Of a DNA stretch of 64,000 nt, positions 27,353-36,804 are shown piece by piece. The stretch's first letter is position 1. Every line of letters starts with the position of its first letter. Source of the DNA: Blautia schinkii (GTDB lineage: Bacteria; Bacillota; Clostridia; Lachnospirales; Lachnospiraceae); NCBI RefSeq assembly GCF_013304825.1, contig NZ_JAAWUO010000007.1:1-64000 (forward strand), given 5' to 3'. The translations under genes were made by a program, and so were the position numbers. The notes beneath the pieces are model-generated. The model had not been told where the DNA came from, did not search any database, and saw nothing but the letters and a program-made list of their open reading frames with translations.

Positions 27353-27413
27353 AAAAAGCAGCTGACATTCTGTAAATCAGTTTCGATTGATTCATGGAAT
27401 ACAGCTGCTTTTT
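27353..27413. terminator. Bidirectional terminator between pyrI and rnpB
   Basis: AAAAAGCAGCTG (27353-27364) pairs with CAGCTGCTTTTT (27402-27413); inner complementary stretches extend the stem. It serves pyrI on the + strand and rnpB on the - strand. Confidence 0.9.
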
Positions 27414-27430
27414 AATTAATGTGCTTATTA

Positions 27431-27786
27431 TACGCAGTCAGACCGATAAGCCGGGTTATGTCGTTGAGTGATCATCTATCTAGGCCTTCCGTTGCCAGAA
27501 GGCTCCAGCGACCTACCTGAAAGCACGACGGGCCGCCGTATGGCTTTCTTCTCGGTCTTGCTTCGAATGGAGTTTACATGTGCCCGCTCTGTTACCACAG
27601 CGGCGGTAGTCTCTTACACTGCCTTTCCACCCTTACCTCGTATAAACGGGGCGGTTTATTTCTGTTGCACTGGTCTGGGAGTTGCCTCCACCGGACGTTA
27701 TCCGGCATCCTGCCCTGTGAAGCCCGGACTTTCCTCGTCTGAACCCTTTCGTCTGTTCAGCCGCGATCACCTGGACTGGCTGCGCA
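27431..27786 (-). ncRNA. rnpB: RNase P RNA, bacterial class A
   Basis: The minus strand shows conserved RNase P landmarks: GAGGAAAGTCCGGGCT near the 5' side (about 27726-27741), the AGGGTGGAAA segment, GTAAACTCC in the middle and GACATAACCCGGCTTATCGG near the 3' end. CGCAG at the 5' end (about 27780-27784) and CTGCG at the 3' end (27433-27437) close helix P1. The length of about 356 bases fits class A. Ends are placed by P1 and by the promoter, so they are good to a few bases. This RNA cleaves the 5' leaders of tRNAs. Confidence 0.95.
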
Positions 27787-27792
27787 GTTGAT

Positions 27793-27821
27793 ATTTTAGC
27801 ACAGGTATACAGACTTGTAAA
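27793..27821 (-). promoter_or_regulatory. Promoter of rnpB
   Basis: Minus-strand TTTACA (27816-27821), 17-base spacer, TAAAAT (27793-27798); the start site would fall at about 27786, matching helix P1. Confidence 0.7.
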
Positions 27822-27876
27822 GCCGGAATTTTTTCAGAACACCCGCGCTTCCATCCCATTAGGAGCAGCAACACGA

Positions 27877-28911
27877 TTATCTAAGTTCCAGCGTCCACTC
27901 CTGTCTGTCTGTTACTTCTCCTATTACCCCAGCCTGCAGACCTGCTGCATTTAATTCTTCCATAATATATGGGACATCTTTTTCCGGAACTGCTGCCAGC
28001 AAACCACCGGAAGTCTGTGGATCAAATACCACATCTTCTTTCCAGAGCACTGCTGAACTTTTCACTCCGGTTTTATTGGCATATTCCCGGTTTCTGTAGG
28101 CTCCTCCCGGAATCAGTCCCATGGACGCATACATCTCCACATCCGGAAATAACGGCAGCTTCTCTGTGTCTATCACAATGGTCCTGTCACTGGCTGCGGC
28201 CATTTCTGTGGCGTGTCCGCCGAGACCAAATCCTGTTATGTCTGTGCAGGCATGAATCTCAAATTTCCGGAAAGCTTCACAGGCTGACCGGTTCAAAAAC
28301 TTCATGGAGGCAAGTACTGCTGTTCTTGCTTCTTCTGATACCAGGTCTGCTTTGATAGCTGTATTTATAATTCCTGCACCAAGCGGTTTTGTGAGGATCA
28401 GTTTATCCCCTGTCTGCGCCCCGTAATTTTTCCAGAATTTCTTCGGATTCACAAATCCCGTTACGCTAAGCCCGTACTTAGGTGTATCATCCTGAATAGT
28501 ATGTCCGCCTGCAAGAACTGCTCCTGCTTCCATCACCTTGTCGGCTCCACCACGAAGGATTTCTCCAAGGATCTCCACATCCATATTTTTCGGAAATGCC
28601 ACAATATTCAAAGCAGTTTTCGGCACTCCCCCCATAGCGTACACATCACTCAACGCATTGGCTGCTGCGATCTGTCCGAAATCATAAGGATCATCTGCTA
28701 CAGGAGTAAAAAAATCCAGTGTCTGGATCATTGCCAGATCATCAGAAACTTTATAAACGGCGGCGTCATCCGAAGTATCTGTCCCAACCAGAAGGTTTGG
28801 ATCACAGAACTTCGGCAGATTTCCAAGAACTCCGGCCAAAGTCCCCGGTCCAACCTTTGCCGCACAGCCACAATTGGGAGCCAGTTTTGTCAGTTGTACT
28901 TTCTTTTTCAT
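27877..28911 (-). CDS. selD: Selenophosphate synthase
   Basis: 344 residues. Makes selenophosphate from selenide and ATP. The glycine-rich N-terminus NCGCAAKVGPG holds the catalytic Cys16 and Lys19 (a cysteine form, not selenocysteine); then VGTDTSDDAAVYKV, TLDFFTPVADDPYDFG, ALSDVYAMGG and GGHTIQDDTPKYGL, the metal and ATP sites. GGAGGG lies just before the ATG and the nucleoside kinase ends 8 bases upstream. No selA, selB, mnmH or yqeB/yqeC is in the window, so the user of selenophosphate is unknown. Confidence 0.96.
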   Translation of the reverse strand: MKKKVQLTKLAPNCGCAAKVGPGTLAGVLGNLPKFCDPNLLVGTDTSDDAAVYKVSDDLAMIQTLDFFTPVADDPYDFGQIAAANALSDVYAMGGVPKTALNIVAFPKNMDVEILGEILRGGADKVMEAGAVLAGGHTIQDDTPKYGLSVTGFVNPKKFWKNYGAQTGDKLILTKPLGAGIINTAIKADLVSEEARTAVLASMKFLNRSACEAFRKFEIHACTDITGFGLGGHATEMAAASDRTIVIDTEKLPLFPDVEMYASMGLIPGGAYRNREYANKTGVKSSAVLWKEDVVFDPQTSGGLLAAVPEKDVPYIMEELNAAGLQAGVIGEVTDRQEWTLELR

Positions 28912-28919
28912 AAACCCTC

Positions 28920-30587
28920 CTATACATTAAAGCAACTGCCGCCAATAAACTCCCTGAGCAGCGAATTAAACGGAACTCCCTCACATGGCACCGGCACAAA
29001 ATAATCCAGGAATTTCAGAAGTCTCTTCGCTTCCTGATATTCCGGTTCATTTTTGTCAATTCCAAAAAGCAGCGGTTCTGCATAAACTTTCAGGCAGGCC
29101 AGCTCATACACAAGAGCAGAATTGAACATTACATCTGCTTCTTCCTGGAACGGGAAGATGTTCTGCTCCTCACCTCTTCTTACAGACGGCCATCTTGCAA
29201 TGGTCTCTTTTGCAGAAGTTCCACGTGTGCGCGCATCACGGACAATTCTTCGAATCAGTCTTCCATCTGTAGTCGGAATACGGTTATGCTCATCAATATT
29301 CAACTGGGTCAGTGCACTGATATAAATCTTGAATTTACTCTCTTTGGGAAGCGCATAACTCAGTTTGTCATTGAGTCCGTGAATTCCCTCGATCACCAGG
29401 ATATCTTCCTTTCCAAGCTGCAGTTTATCCCCTTTATATTCCCTGAATCCGGTCTTAAAATTAAAGGTCGGAAGATCCACTTCTTTTCCTGCAAGAAGAT
29501 CCAGCATGTCCTGATTGAACTGTTTGATATCGATTGCTTCCAGGCACTCATAATTCTTTTCACCAAATTCATCCAGCGGCGTATGCTTTCGGTCCACAAA
29601 ATAATTATCCACAGCAATGGGATGTGGTCTCAGCCCATGTGCTGAAAGCTGAATCGATAATCTGTGTGAAAAGCTTGTTTTTCCGGAAGATGAAGGCCCT
29701 GCAATCATCACAAATTTCACATTTCCTCTCCGCCGGATTTCCTCCGCAATCGAAGAAATCTTCGCCTCGTGAAGAGCTTCCTGGATCAGTATCAGACTCT
29801 GTACACCTTCTCTGGTGATCCGGTCATTGAGATCTCCAACTGTAGCAACCTCCAGTTTATCTCCCCACTCTTCTGATTCCTTCTGCACATGAAAGATCTT
29901 ATCCTGTGGCTCAAAAGGCTCCAGAATATCCGGACTCTTCTGTCGCGGAAGGATCAGTACAAATCCCTCATCATAAAGCTGCAGGTCAAAATACTGCACA
30001 TACCCGGTATCCGGTGCCATAAATCCGTAAAAATAATCCTCAAAATTCTCAAGACTGTAGATATTCACCTTTGATACCCGACGGTAACGGAACAGCTTCT
30101 CCTTATCATACATATGATGCCTGTGGAACATGGAAATTGCATCATCTGTGCTGACACTTCGTTTACAGATCGGTATCTTCCGGTCAACAAGTTCACGCAT
30201 CCGCATTTTCACCTTATCAATCAGTTCCTGATTCAGTATTGCACTCCCCTTCATGGTAAAATACAATGCATTTCCGATGGAATAATGAATCACAACATGA
30301 TCCACATTCTCCTTTCCAGCCACATCAAAGATCGCTTTCAAAAGGATAAAAACAGCACTACGCCGATATGTTTTTCGCCCTGCGCTATCTTTCGCAGTGA
30401 TAAAACCTACGGTACAGTCATGTCTCACCTTCTTATGCAGCTCACGGAGCTTTCCGTTCTCAGTTACAAGAATTACCGGATACTCTGTTGTACCCTCATA
30501 ATCTTTAACAATCTCGGAATAAGAAGTCATCTTGGGATATTCTTTTGTCTCTCCGTTTATGGTCACTTTAATCATCGTCAGTTCCAT
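28920..30587 (-). CDS. Nucleoside (uridine) kinase with TGS-type N-terminus
   Basis: 555 residues from ATG 30587, with GGAGGTGATC 8 bases upstream. Residues 1-65 resemble the TGS ubiquitin-like domain and the next 130 the second domain of threonyl-tRNA synthetase (HYSIGNALYFTM). The C-terminal half is a P-loop kinase: GPSSSGKTSFSHRL near residue 300, PIAVDNYFVDRKHTP, LVIEGIHGLND and RLIRRIVRDARTRG. It belongs to the long uridine-kinase-like family widespread in Clostridia and some other bacteria. The substrate is inferred from the kinase half; the reason for the tRNA-synthetase-like half is unknown. Confidence 0.85.
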   Translation of the reverse strand: MELTMIKVTINGETKEYPKMTSYSEIVKDYEGTTEYPVILVTENGKLRELHKKVRHDCTVGFITAKDSAGRKTYRRSAVFILLKAIFDVAGKENVDHVVIHYSIGNALYFTMKGSAILNQELIDKVKMRMRELVDRKIPICKRSVSTDDAISMFHRHHMYDKEKLFRYRRVSKVNIYSLENFEDYFYGFMAPDTGYVQYFDLQLYDEGFVLILPRQKSPDILEPFEPQDKIFHVQKESEEWGDKLEVATVGDLNDRITREGVQSLILIQEALHEAKISSIAEEIRRRGNVKFVMIAGPSSSGKTSFSHRLSIQLSAHGLRPHPIAVDNYFVDRKHTPLDEFGEKNYECLEAIDIKQFNQDMLDLLAGKEVDLPTFNFKTGFREYKGDKLQLGKEDILVIEGIHGLNDKLSYALPKESKFKIYISALTQLNIDEHNRIPTTDGRLIRRIVRDARTRGTSAKETIARWPSVRRGEEQNIFPFQEEADVMFNSALVYELACLKVYAEPLLFGIDKNEPEYQEAKRLLKFLDYFVPVPCEGVPFNSLLREFIGGSCFNV

Positions 30588-30612
30588 AACGATCACCTCC
30601 ACAGGCTTATAT

Positions 30613-31395
30613 TTATAAAACAATATATGGATTTTTCACGCTGGCGCAAGTTGTCTTAAGCTCCGGAAAGGCCTCATTCAGTTCCTTTGCCATAGCCTCC
30701 GCAAAAATATACTCCGTTCCGTAATGTCCTGCATCTACAATAGCCAGGCCCTCTGCCATGGTATCGATCGCAGTATGATAATCAATATCACCTGTCACAT
30801 ATACATCCGCTCCTGCTGCCATCACATCACGGATCATACTCTTTCCGCTTCCTGTACAGATCGCCACCATCTCGATCTTCCGGTCAAGCTCTCCATAAAC
30901 TCTCACATCCGGAAGTCCGTTGCATTTTTTTACATATGTTCCGAATTCTCCGAGAGTCATCGGATACGGCAGTTTTCCAACTCTTCCAAATCCCTCCGGC
31001 TGTTCCCCGGACTCATCAGTAACAGTGAGTACTTTTGTTTCCTGAAGCTTCAGATAATCTGCACTTAAATCTGCCATACCGATCACATCATAATTGGTGT
31101 GCATGGCAAAATACGGAATATCCTCACGGATCAGACGCAAAATCTTTCTTCCCGTAAATGTATGGTTATTGATCTTCTTGATCCCGGAAAAGATCATCGG
31201 ATGATGAGTGAGGATCATGTCTGCCCCTGTTTTCACAGCCTCATCAAGGACAGGCTCTGTGAGATCCAGTGCAAGAAAAATATGCGAAATTTCTTTCTGG
31301 TCATCTCCTACCAGAAGACCTACATTATCCCAGTCTTCCGCAAACCTTTGCGGATGATGTTCATTCAGCCATTCGATCAGTTCATATACTTTCAT
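30613..31395 (-). CDS. Nif3-like dinuclear metal protein
   Basis: 260 residues. The opening LIEWLNEHHPQRFAEDWDNVGLLVG, the DMILTHHPMIFSG metal motif and the late DAGHYGTEYIFAEAM are typical of the Nif3/YqfO family, a ring-shaped hexamer binding two metals, sometimes annotated as GTP cyclohydrolase I type 2. Function is not firmly known. It starts inside the trmK end (14-base overlap), the trmK-yqfO pair being conserved in Firmicutes next to sigA. Confidence 0.9.
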   Translation of the reverse strand: MKVYELIEWLNEHHPQRFAEDWDNVGLLVGDDQKEISHIFLALDLTEPVLDEAVKTGADMILTHHPMIFSGIKKINNHTFTGRKILRLIREDIPYFAMHTNYDVIGMADLSADYLKLQETKVLTVTDESGEQPEGFGRVGKLPYPMTLGEFGTYVKKCNGLPDVRVYGELDRKIEMVAICTGSGKSMIRDVMAAGADVYVTGDIDYHTAIDTMAEGLAIVDAGHYGTEYIFAEAMAKELNEAFPELKTTCASVKNPYIVL

Positions 31396-32110
31396 ATCGT
31401 TTCAGGGCTGACTTTATCAGCTCCATTTCCTCCTTTACTTCAGCAAGGCGGGCTTTCGCAGATTCAGATGGCGCACTTAAAAGCCCCGCCAGGATTTTTT
31501 CACGGATTGCTGCCTCCCGAAGAAGATATTCCTTCAAAACAGGATGACATTCCCTCAGAAGAAGGGGGCCAAACCAGGCTTCTTCCTCTGTATATGAGAT
31601 TTTTTTCCCGGATTCATTACGCACAGCTTTCATCATAGGATAGAATTTCCCATCTTCCTTTATCATTTCCTCGCTTACGATCTCCCAGCCGATCTCAGCA
31701 AGAAAATGCCGGAAATGAGGAAGGTCCGACTGAGGCTGCAGGATCAGTTCCTGAAACCCCTCCCGGACCTTCACTCCATCATTTAATATCCTCTCCATCA
31801 GAGGACCGCCCATGCCGGCGATCACAAGGGAATCTCCCTCTCCCGGCTCCATTTTCATAAGCCCGTCGCTTAAACGGGTCTCTATGTAGTCTTCAAGGCC
31901 ATAACGGGAGATATTTTCCCTGGCTCTTGAAAGCGGTCCCGGACGGACATCCATGGCAATGGCCGACGGTACTTTCTTCTTACTGACAAGATAGATTGAC
32001 AGATAGCCATGGTCACATCCTACGTCTGCCAGTCGGTTTCCTTCTGTTACCATATTGGCAATAGCCAGAAGACGCATGGAAAGTTGTGCGGATATATTAT
32101 TTTTAGTCAA
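31382..32110 (-). CDS. trmK: tRNA (adenine(22)-N1)-methyltransferase
   Basis: 242 residues, SAM-dependent. Motif I is [15 protein letters not shown], followed by [24 protein letters not shown] and [10 protein letters not shown]. The best start is a TTG at 32110 that overlaps the rpoD stop by 8 bases and follows AAGGA; ATG 32077 is the alternative and would keep the whole methyltransferase domain. Order dnaG-rpoD-trmK-nif3 is the classic Firmicute arrangement. Confidence 0.92.
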   Translation of the reverse strand: MTKNNISAQLSMRLLAIANMVTEGNRLADVGCDHGYLSIYLVSKKKVPSAIAMDVRPGPLSRARENISRYGLEDYIETRLSDGLMKMEPGEGDSLVIAGMGGPLMERILNDGVKVREGFQELILQPQSDLPHFRHFLAEIGWEIVSEEMIKEDGKFYPMMKAVRNESGKKISYTEEEAWFGPLLLRECHPVLKEYLLREAAIREKILAGLLSAPSESAKARLAEVKEEMELIKSALKRYESI

Positions 32111-33230
32111 GGTAATCCTTCAGCTTGCGGCTGCGGCTGGGATGACGCAGTTTACGCAGAGCTTTCGCCTCGATCTGACGGATACGCTCTCTTGTAACGT
32201 TGAATTCTTTTCCAACTTCCTCAAGAGTTCTGGCACGACCGTCATCCAGTCCGAAACGAAGACGGAGTACCTTCTGCTCACGGTCTGTCAGCGTGCTTAA
32301 TACCTCTACCAGCTGCTCTTTGAGAAGTGTAAATGCAGCTGCATCTGCCGGAACCGGAACATTATCATCCTGGATAAAATCACCAAGATGGCTGTCTTCC
32401 TCCTCGCCGATCGGGGTTTCCAGAGACACCGGCTCCTGGGAGATCTTTAAAATCTCACGTACACGGTCTACCGGCATGTCCATCTCCTCTGCAATCTCTT
32501 CCGGCGTAGGTTCACGTCCAAGCTCCTGAAGCAGCTGACGTGAAACGCGGATCAGTTTGTTGATTGTCTCAACCATATGCACCGGGATACGGATGGTACG
32601 TGCCTGATCAGCGATGGCTCTTGTGATGGCCTGACGGATCCACCATGTCGCATAGGTACTGAACTTGTAGCCTTTTCTGTAGTCAAATTTCTCAACAGCC
32701 TTGATAAGACCAAGATTTCCTTCCTGGATCAGGTCAAGAAAAAGCATTCCACGTCCTACATAACGTTTCGCAATGCTGACAACAAGACGAAGGTTCGCCT
32801 CTGCCAGACGCTTCTTGGCAGCCTCATCACCTTTCTCCATTCTCTTCGCAAGCTCAATCTCCTCGTCTGCGCTTAACAGGCTGACTTTACCGATCTCTTT
32901 CAGGTACATGCGGACAGGATCCTCAATGCTGACACCCTCCGGAACAGAGAGGTCGATCTTATCAAGCTCTACCTCTTCCTCATCATCCATACCTTCCATA
33001 TCTATGTCGTTATCAAGGAGGAGTTCGTCACCACCGTTATCTGTGATACGGAGAACGTCCACACCGCTGGCCTCCAGAAAATCAAAAACCTTCTCCATCT
33101 GTTCGACTTCCAGTGGGGAATCCTTGAAAAAATCACTGATCTCCTGATATTCCAGCACATTCTTTTTCTTTTTTGCAAGTTCAAGAAGCTCTACAAGTTT
33201 CTCGCTGAATTTTGCCATATTCATTTCCAT
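32103..33230 (-). CDS. rpoD: RNA polymerase principal sigma factor (SigA)
   Basis: 375 residues, the length of SigA in Firmicutes. Region 1.1 with an acidic stretch (about 70-90), region 1.2 [17 protein letters not shown], region 2 [26 protein letters not shown] and [14 protein letters not shown], region 3 and region 4 [25 protein letters not shown] lies 12 bases before the ATG used; the two in-frame ATGs just after are alternatives. dnaG ends 39 bases upstream. Confidence 0.97.
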   Translation of the reverse strand: MEMNMAKFSEKLVELLELAKKKKNVLEYQEISDFFKDSPLEVEQMEKVFDFLEASGVDVLRITDNGGDELLLDNDIDMEGMDDEEEVELDKIDLSVPEGVSIEDPVRMYLKEIGKVSLLSADEEIELAKRMEKGDEAAKKRLAEANLRLVVSIAKRYVGRGMLFLDLIQEGNLGLIKAVEKFDYRKGYKFSTYATWWIRQAITRAIADQARTIRIPVHMVETINKLIRVSRQLLQELGREPTPEEIAEEMDMPVDRVREILKISQEPVSLETPIGEEEDSHLGDFIQDDNVPVPADAAAFTLLKEQLVEVLSTLTDREQKVLRLRFGLDDGRARTLEEVGKEFNVTRERIRQIEAKALRKLRHPSRSRKLKDYLD

Positions 33231-33269
33231 AGGTGCTCTATACCTCCATATAGTGTTTATATTTTATCC

Positions 33270-35063
33270 TTAATTGAAAGAAATATGCAGCTGCTGCCGC
33301 TTTCTTCCAAGGTCTTCCAGTTCTTTTTTTGCTTTTATCAGTTCCTGAAGCCCTGCCATATCAGCCGGATTCCAGGTACGGTTCTTTTCTTTCAGACTTT
33401 CTTCCTTAATCCGGAGAAGTGCATCGGAAAAAGCCCTCTGCTGTTCTCCCTCATTCTCCAGATGGATCGTTGCGTTAAAAAGCGATGCTACCTCTCTCTG
33501 CTCCTCACTGTCTGTGAACGCATTAAGAAGTTTACCGGGATTGATCTCTCCCTCTTTATGTTGATCAAACAGCATCTCGGCAACCTGCTTATACAGCGGA
33601 ACCACAAAATCTGACGGTGATATATATTTCTCCACCTGTTCAAAAATCCCAGGATAATTCACAAGCCAGGTCAGCATCAGCTTCTGGGCTTTATCTGCAG
33701 CAGATTCCTTCTTCTTTGTCTCAGGTATTCCGGATTTCGGCTGAATCCTTTTCTCAGCAGGTGTTCCTTTCATGGCCAGGGTATTAACTCGTTTACGGAT
33801 ATCCTCCGTTCCCACGCCATAACGGCCATATTCCTTCACAATTGCTTCTATATAAAGATTCCTCTCCAGTTCATCAGAAAGTTCCAGAAGCATCTGGGCG
33901 CACCGCTCAAAAAACTGATTCTGTCCCTGCGGTGCATCCATTGCAAAATCCTGCTCTGCAACATGCACGCGGAACATAAAACTGTCTGTCGCCTGATTAA
34001 GCCGCTCTTCAAACGCCTCCGCCCCTTCATTCTTAATAAACTCATCCGGATCCTTCCACGGTTTCAGGCTTACTACCCTGGACGTCACACCCGCCTCCCG
34101 AAGGATCGGAATCGCACGGAGCGCAGCCCGGATACCTGCACCGTCACTGTCATACAGAAGAAGCACTTCCCTGGTATAACGCTTCACAAGGCTTGCATGC
34201 CCGGATGTCAGTGCTGTTCCAAGGGACGCTACCGCATTGGTAAAGCCCGCCTGGTGCATGGCGATCACATCCATATATCCCTCACAGAGGATGAGATAAT
34301 TCTTCCTCGTCGTCCTTGCCACATTCAGGCCGTACAGGTTACGGCTCTTGTCAAATATCTTCGTTTCCGGCGAGTTTAGATATTTCGGCTTACCCTCTCC
34401 CATGACACGGCCTCCGAAACCGATCACACGGTTGTTCACATCCATGATGGGAAAGATCACACGGTTCCAGAACTTATCATACATTCCCCGCCGCTCATCC
34501 ACATTAAACAATCCTGATTCACGGAGAAGTTCATCACTGTATCCTTTGCCCTTGAGATATTTATACAGATCATCACTGTACTTATCTGAATATCCAAGAC
34601 CGAATTTTCGGATCGTCTCCTCGGAAAGCCCCCTGCCTAAAAGATATCCATAGGCTGTCTTTCCGCTCTCTCTCCTTAACTGATAGTAAAAATACTGCGC
34701 GGCCAGCTTGTTGATCTCCAGAAGTGTTGCCCGCTGTTCTGCTTTTTCTCTTGCTTCCCTAGAATATTCGATCTTCGGAAGTTTCACGCCTGCCCGGTCA
34801 GCCAGGTGGGAAAGTGCCTCTCCAAAAGAATAATTCTCATATTCCATGACAAAATTGTATACGTTTCCTCCTGCTCCGCAGCCAAAGCAGTAATACATCT
34901 GCTTGGATGGTGTTACGGAAAAGGAAGGTGTCTTCTCATTATGAAAGGGACACAGTCCAAAATAAGTGCTTCCCCTTCTTGTCAGTTTCACATACTGGGA
35001 TATCACGTCTACAATATCATTTTTCATCCGGACCTCTTCTATGATGTCATCTGAATAACGCAT
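33270..35063 (-). CDS. dnaG: DNA primase
   Basis: 597 residues. Zinc ribbon LCPFHNEKTPSFSV followed by MYYCFGCGAGG; RNA-polymerase core with the Toprim motifs LILCEGYMDVIAM and LLYDSDGAGI, and a C-terminal helicase-binding region (about 450-597). It makes RNA primers for replication. GAGGG precedes the ATG, and dgt ends 19 bases upstream, giving a dgt-dnaG-rpoD transcript. Confidence 0.97.
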   Translation of the reverse strand: MRYSDDIIEEVRMKNDIVDVISQYVKLTRRGSTYFGLCPFHNEKTPSFSVTPSKQMYYCFGCGAGGNVYNFVMEYENYSFGEALSHLADRAGVKLPKIEYSREAREKAEQRATLLEINKLAAQYFYYQLRRESGKTAYGYLLGRGLSEETIRKFGLGYSDKYSDDLYKYLKGKGYSDELLRESGLFNVDERRGMYDKFWNRVIFPIMDVNNRVIGFGGRVMGEGKPKYLNSPETKIFDKSRNLYGLNVARTTRKNYLILCEGYMDVIAMHQAGFTNAVASLGTALTSGHASLVKRYTREVLLLYDSDGAGIRAALRAIPILREAGVTSRVVSLKPWKDPDEFIKNEGAEAFEERLNQATDSFMFRVHVAEQDFAMDAPQGQNQFFERCAQMLLELSDELERNLYIEAIVKEYGRYGVGTEDIRKRVNTLAMKGTPAEKRIQPKSGIPETKKKESAADKAQKLMLTWLVNYPGIFEQVEKYISPSDFVVPLYKQVAEMLFDQHKEGEINPGKLLNAFTDSEEQREVASLFNATIHLENEGEQQRAFSDALLRIKEESLKEKNRTWNPADMAGLQELIKAKKELEDLGRKRQQLHISFN

Positions 35064-35082
35064 ATTTATCCCTCTTTTCCAT

Positions 35083-36093
35083 TTAATAGACCTCCCAGCA
35101 TTTCGGTATGTAGAGTTCCCTGAATTTCTTCATGGAATACTGGTCTGTCATTCCCGAAATGTAATCACATACAGCCTGTTCTTTGGGAACGCCCCGGCAT
35201 TTCGCCAGTTCCCTGTATTCCTCTGGCATGGCTTCCGGATGGTCTGTATAGTATTCATATAATTCAGTCAGCATCTTCATTGCCCGCTCTTCTTCCTTTT
35301 TAGCCACCGGATTCTCATAGACATTCCGGAACATCAGGGAGCGAAGATCCATCATCGCCTCATAAACATCTGGCGACATGCTGATGCTGTCCTTATCCAA
35401 ACTGTTCTCTATAATATTATGTACGAAAGTATTCAGCCGTTCTCTCGTGGTATAGCCCAAAAAAGTTCTCATTGTAACAGGAATATCATCTTCTGTTATA
35501 ATTCCCGCTCTCTGGGCATCGTCCATATCATGATGGATATAGGCAATCTTGTCAGAAAAACGCACTACCTGTCCTTCCAGCGTGGACGGTTTCCCGCTGG
35601 TGCGGTGGTTCTTCATCCCATCTCTTACTTCCCAGGTAAGATTCAGTCCGTTTCCATTCTTCTCCAGTATTTCCACGACCCGGACGCTCTGTTTATAGTG
35701 GGCAAAGCCTCCCGGATGTACCTGCTCCAGAGCCTTCTCACCGGAATGTCCGAAGGGCGTGTGCCCAAGATCATGTCCAAGCGCAATAGCTTCTACCAGG
35801 TCCTCATTTAACCGAAGTGCCCTAGCAATGGTCCGGGCGATCTGGGATACCTCCAGCGTATGTGTCAGCCGGGTCCGGTAATGATCTCCCTGAGGTGCCA
35901 AAAATACCTGTGTCTTATCCTTCATGCGTCGAAAAGCCTTGCAGTGAAGAATTCTGTCTCTGTCTCTCTGGTACGCAGTCCGCACATCGCATTCCTCTTC
36001 CGGTCTGTCCCGGCCTCTGGTATCTGTGCTGTGAGAAGCAAATGGGCTTAAAAGCTCTTGTTCTCTTAGTTCCATGCTCTCCCTGATATTCAT
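35083..36093 (-). CDS. dgt: dGTPase-like HD hydrolase
   Basis: 336 residues of the dGTP triphosphohydrolase-like family. DRDRILHCKAFRRMKDKTQVF and TRLTHTLEVSQIARTIARAL contain the first HD histidine; AIALGHDLGHTPFGHSGE carries the HD pair; IAYIHHDMDDA completes the metal site. I choose ATG 36093 because GGAGG lies 8 bases upstream; the GTG at 36108 overlaps that box. Placement before dnaG is common in Lachnospiraceae. The nucleotide substrate is inferred from the family. Confidence 0.9.
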   Translation of the reverse strand: MNIRESMELREQELLSPFASHSTDTRGRDRPEEECDVRTAYQRDRDRILHCKAFRRMKDKTQVFLAPQGDHYRTRLTHTLEVSQIARTIARALRLNEDLVEAIALGHDLGHTPFGHSGEKALEQVHPGGFAHYKQSVRVVEILEKNGNGLNLTWEVRDGMKNHRTSGKPSTLEGQVVRFSDKIAYIHHDMDDAQRAGIITEDDIPVTMRTFLGYTTRERLNTFVHNIIENSLDKDSISMSPDVYEAMMDLRSLMFRNVYENPVAKKEEERAMKMLTELYEYYTDHPEAMPEEYRELAKCRGVPKEQAVCDYISGMTDQYSMKKFRELYIPKCWEVY

Positions 36094-36314
36094 AAGCATT
36101 TCCTCCACAGTCTGACAAACAGCGGCGACAAAAATACCCTCTATTAATTATATTCTACATAAAATCGCAAATTCCTCTTTTTTCAAAAAAAATTCAAAAA
36201 ACATTGGGTTTATCGTCCGATACGAACTGAAGATGTCCAAAATTCTTATATTGTATATAAAACGGGCACAAATACTGTAAGGCATTTGCCCTGCGCTTAT
36301 ATAATTGTATAGCC

Positions 36315-36342
36315 AAAAACAGAGCTGCTATTCGCAGCTCTG
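36315..36342 (-). terminator. Terminator of the tRNA-Leu pair
   Basis: Nine-base perfect arms CAGAGCTGC (36320-36328) and GCAGCTCTG (36334-36342), with five T residues after the stem on the minus strand. The stretch 36109-36314 between this and dgt shows nothing further that I can support. Confidence 0.9.
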
Positions 36343-36353
36343 CCTTAAAGTCA

Positions 36354-36438
36354 TGCGGAAGATGGGACTTGAACCCACACGAGCGCAATGCTCACAAGAT
36401 CCTTAGTCTTGCTCGTCTGCCAGTTCCGACACTTCCGC
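36354..36438 (-). tRNA. tRNA-Leu, anticodon AAG (copy 1)
   Basis: An 85-base class II tRNA on the minus strand: acceptor GCGGAAG/CTTCCGC with A73, anticodon stem CAAGA/TCTTG around CTAAGGA (anticodon AAG), long variable arm (GAGCATTGCGCTC) and T arm GGGTTCAAGTCCC. The 3' CCA is not encoded. Identical in sequence to the copies at 36466 and 42095. Confidence 0.96.
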
Positions 36439-36465
36439 ATATCGCATTTCATTGGAAATTTCCAA

Positions 36466-36550
36466 TGCGGAAGATGGGACTTGAACCCACACGAGCGCAA
36501 TGCTCACAAGATCCTTAGTCTTGCTCGTCTGCCAGTTCCGACACTTCCGC
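36466..36550 (-). tRNA. tRNA-Leu, anticodon AAG (copy 2)
   Basis: Same 85 bases as copy 1, 27 bases upstream of it on the minus strand, and the first gene of the pair's transcript. The strong promoter at 36601-36629 lies about 50 bases upstream. Confidence 0.96.
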
Positions 36551-36600
36551 ATGACCGCATTTCCTTGGGATTTTTTATTTTCTCCCTCGCGACAAGTGAT

Positions 36601-36629
36601 AGTATAGCAAAGTGGTTTCTATATGTCAA
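36601..36629 (-). promoter_or_regulatory. Strong promoter of the tRNA-Leu pair
   Basis: Minus-strand TTGACA (36624-36629), 17-base spacer, TATACT (36601-36606). A GCGAGGG stretch follows the start site. Confidence 0.88.
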
Positions 36630-36678
36630 CACTTTTTTTCAAAAATTTCATAATTTCTGATTCTGTTGCAATTTCCTG

Positions 36679-36711
36679 TTTTTTCTGCCTTTTTTCTGCC
36701 TTTTTTCTGCC
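36679..36711. repeat. Three 11-bp tandem repeats
   Basis: Three perfect copies of TTTTTTCTGCC in the intergenic space before the surface-protein gene. A TATAAT at 36756-36761 lies downstream without a good -35 box, so the gene's promoter is uncertain. Confidence 0.85.
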
Positions 36712-36804
36712 TTTTCCAACATTATTCGAGCATATTTTTCTTCTTTGTAGTAAAATATAATTGGATTTTATATCCGCTTATATCTAATCTGTAAGGAGGT
36801 ACAT

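Larger units (their letters stand above)
36466..36640. repeat. Direct repeat, left copy (tRNA-Leu locus)
   Basis: The tRNA and about 90 bases of its promoter side match 42095-42268 with only scattered differences. Both copies have the same orientation and bracket the large surface-protein gene. Confidence 0.85.

Noticed and set aside
27468-27791. 107-codon open frame across the RNase P region
   Set aside because: Lies opposite rnpB, whose conserved RNA motifs explain the sequence.
36194-36660. Small frames over the tRNA-Leu genes (both strands)
   Set aside because: They only translate tRNA sequence; the same shadow recurs at 41921-42181.
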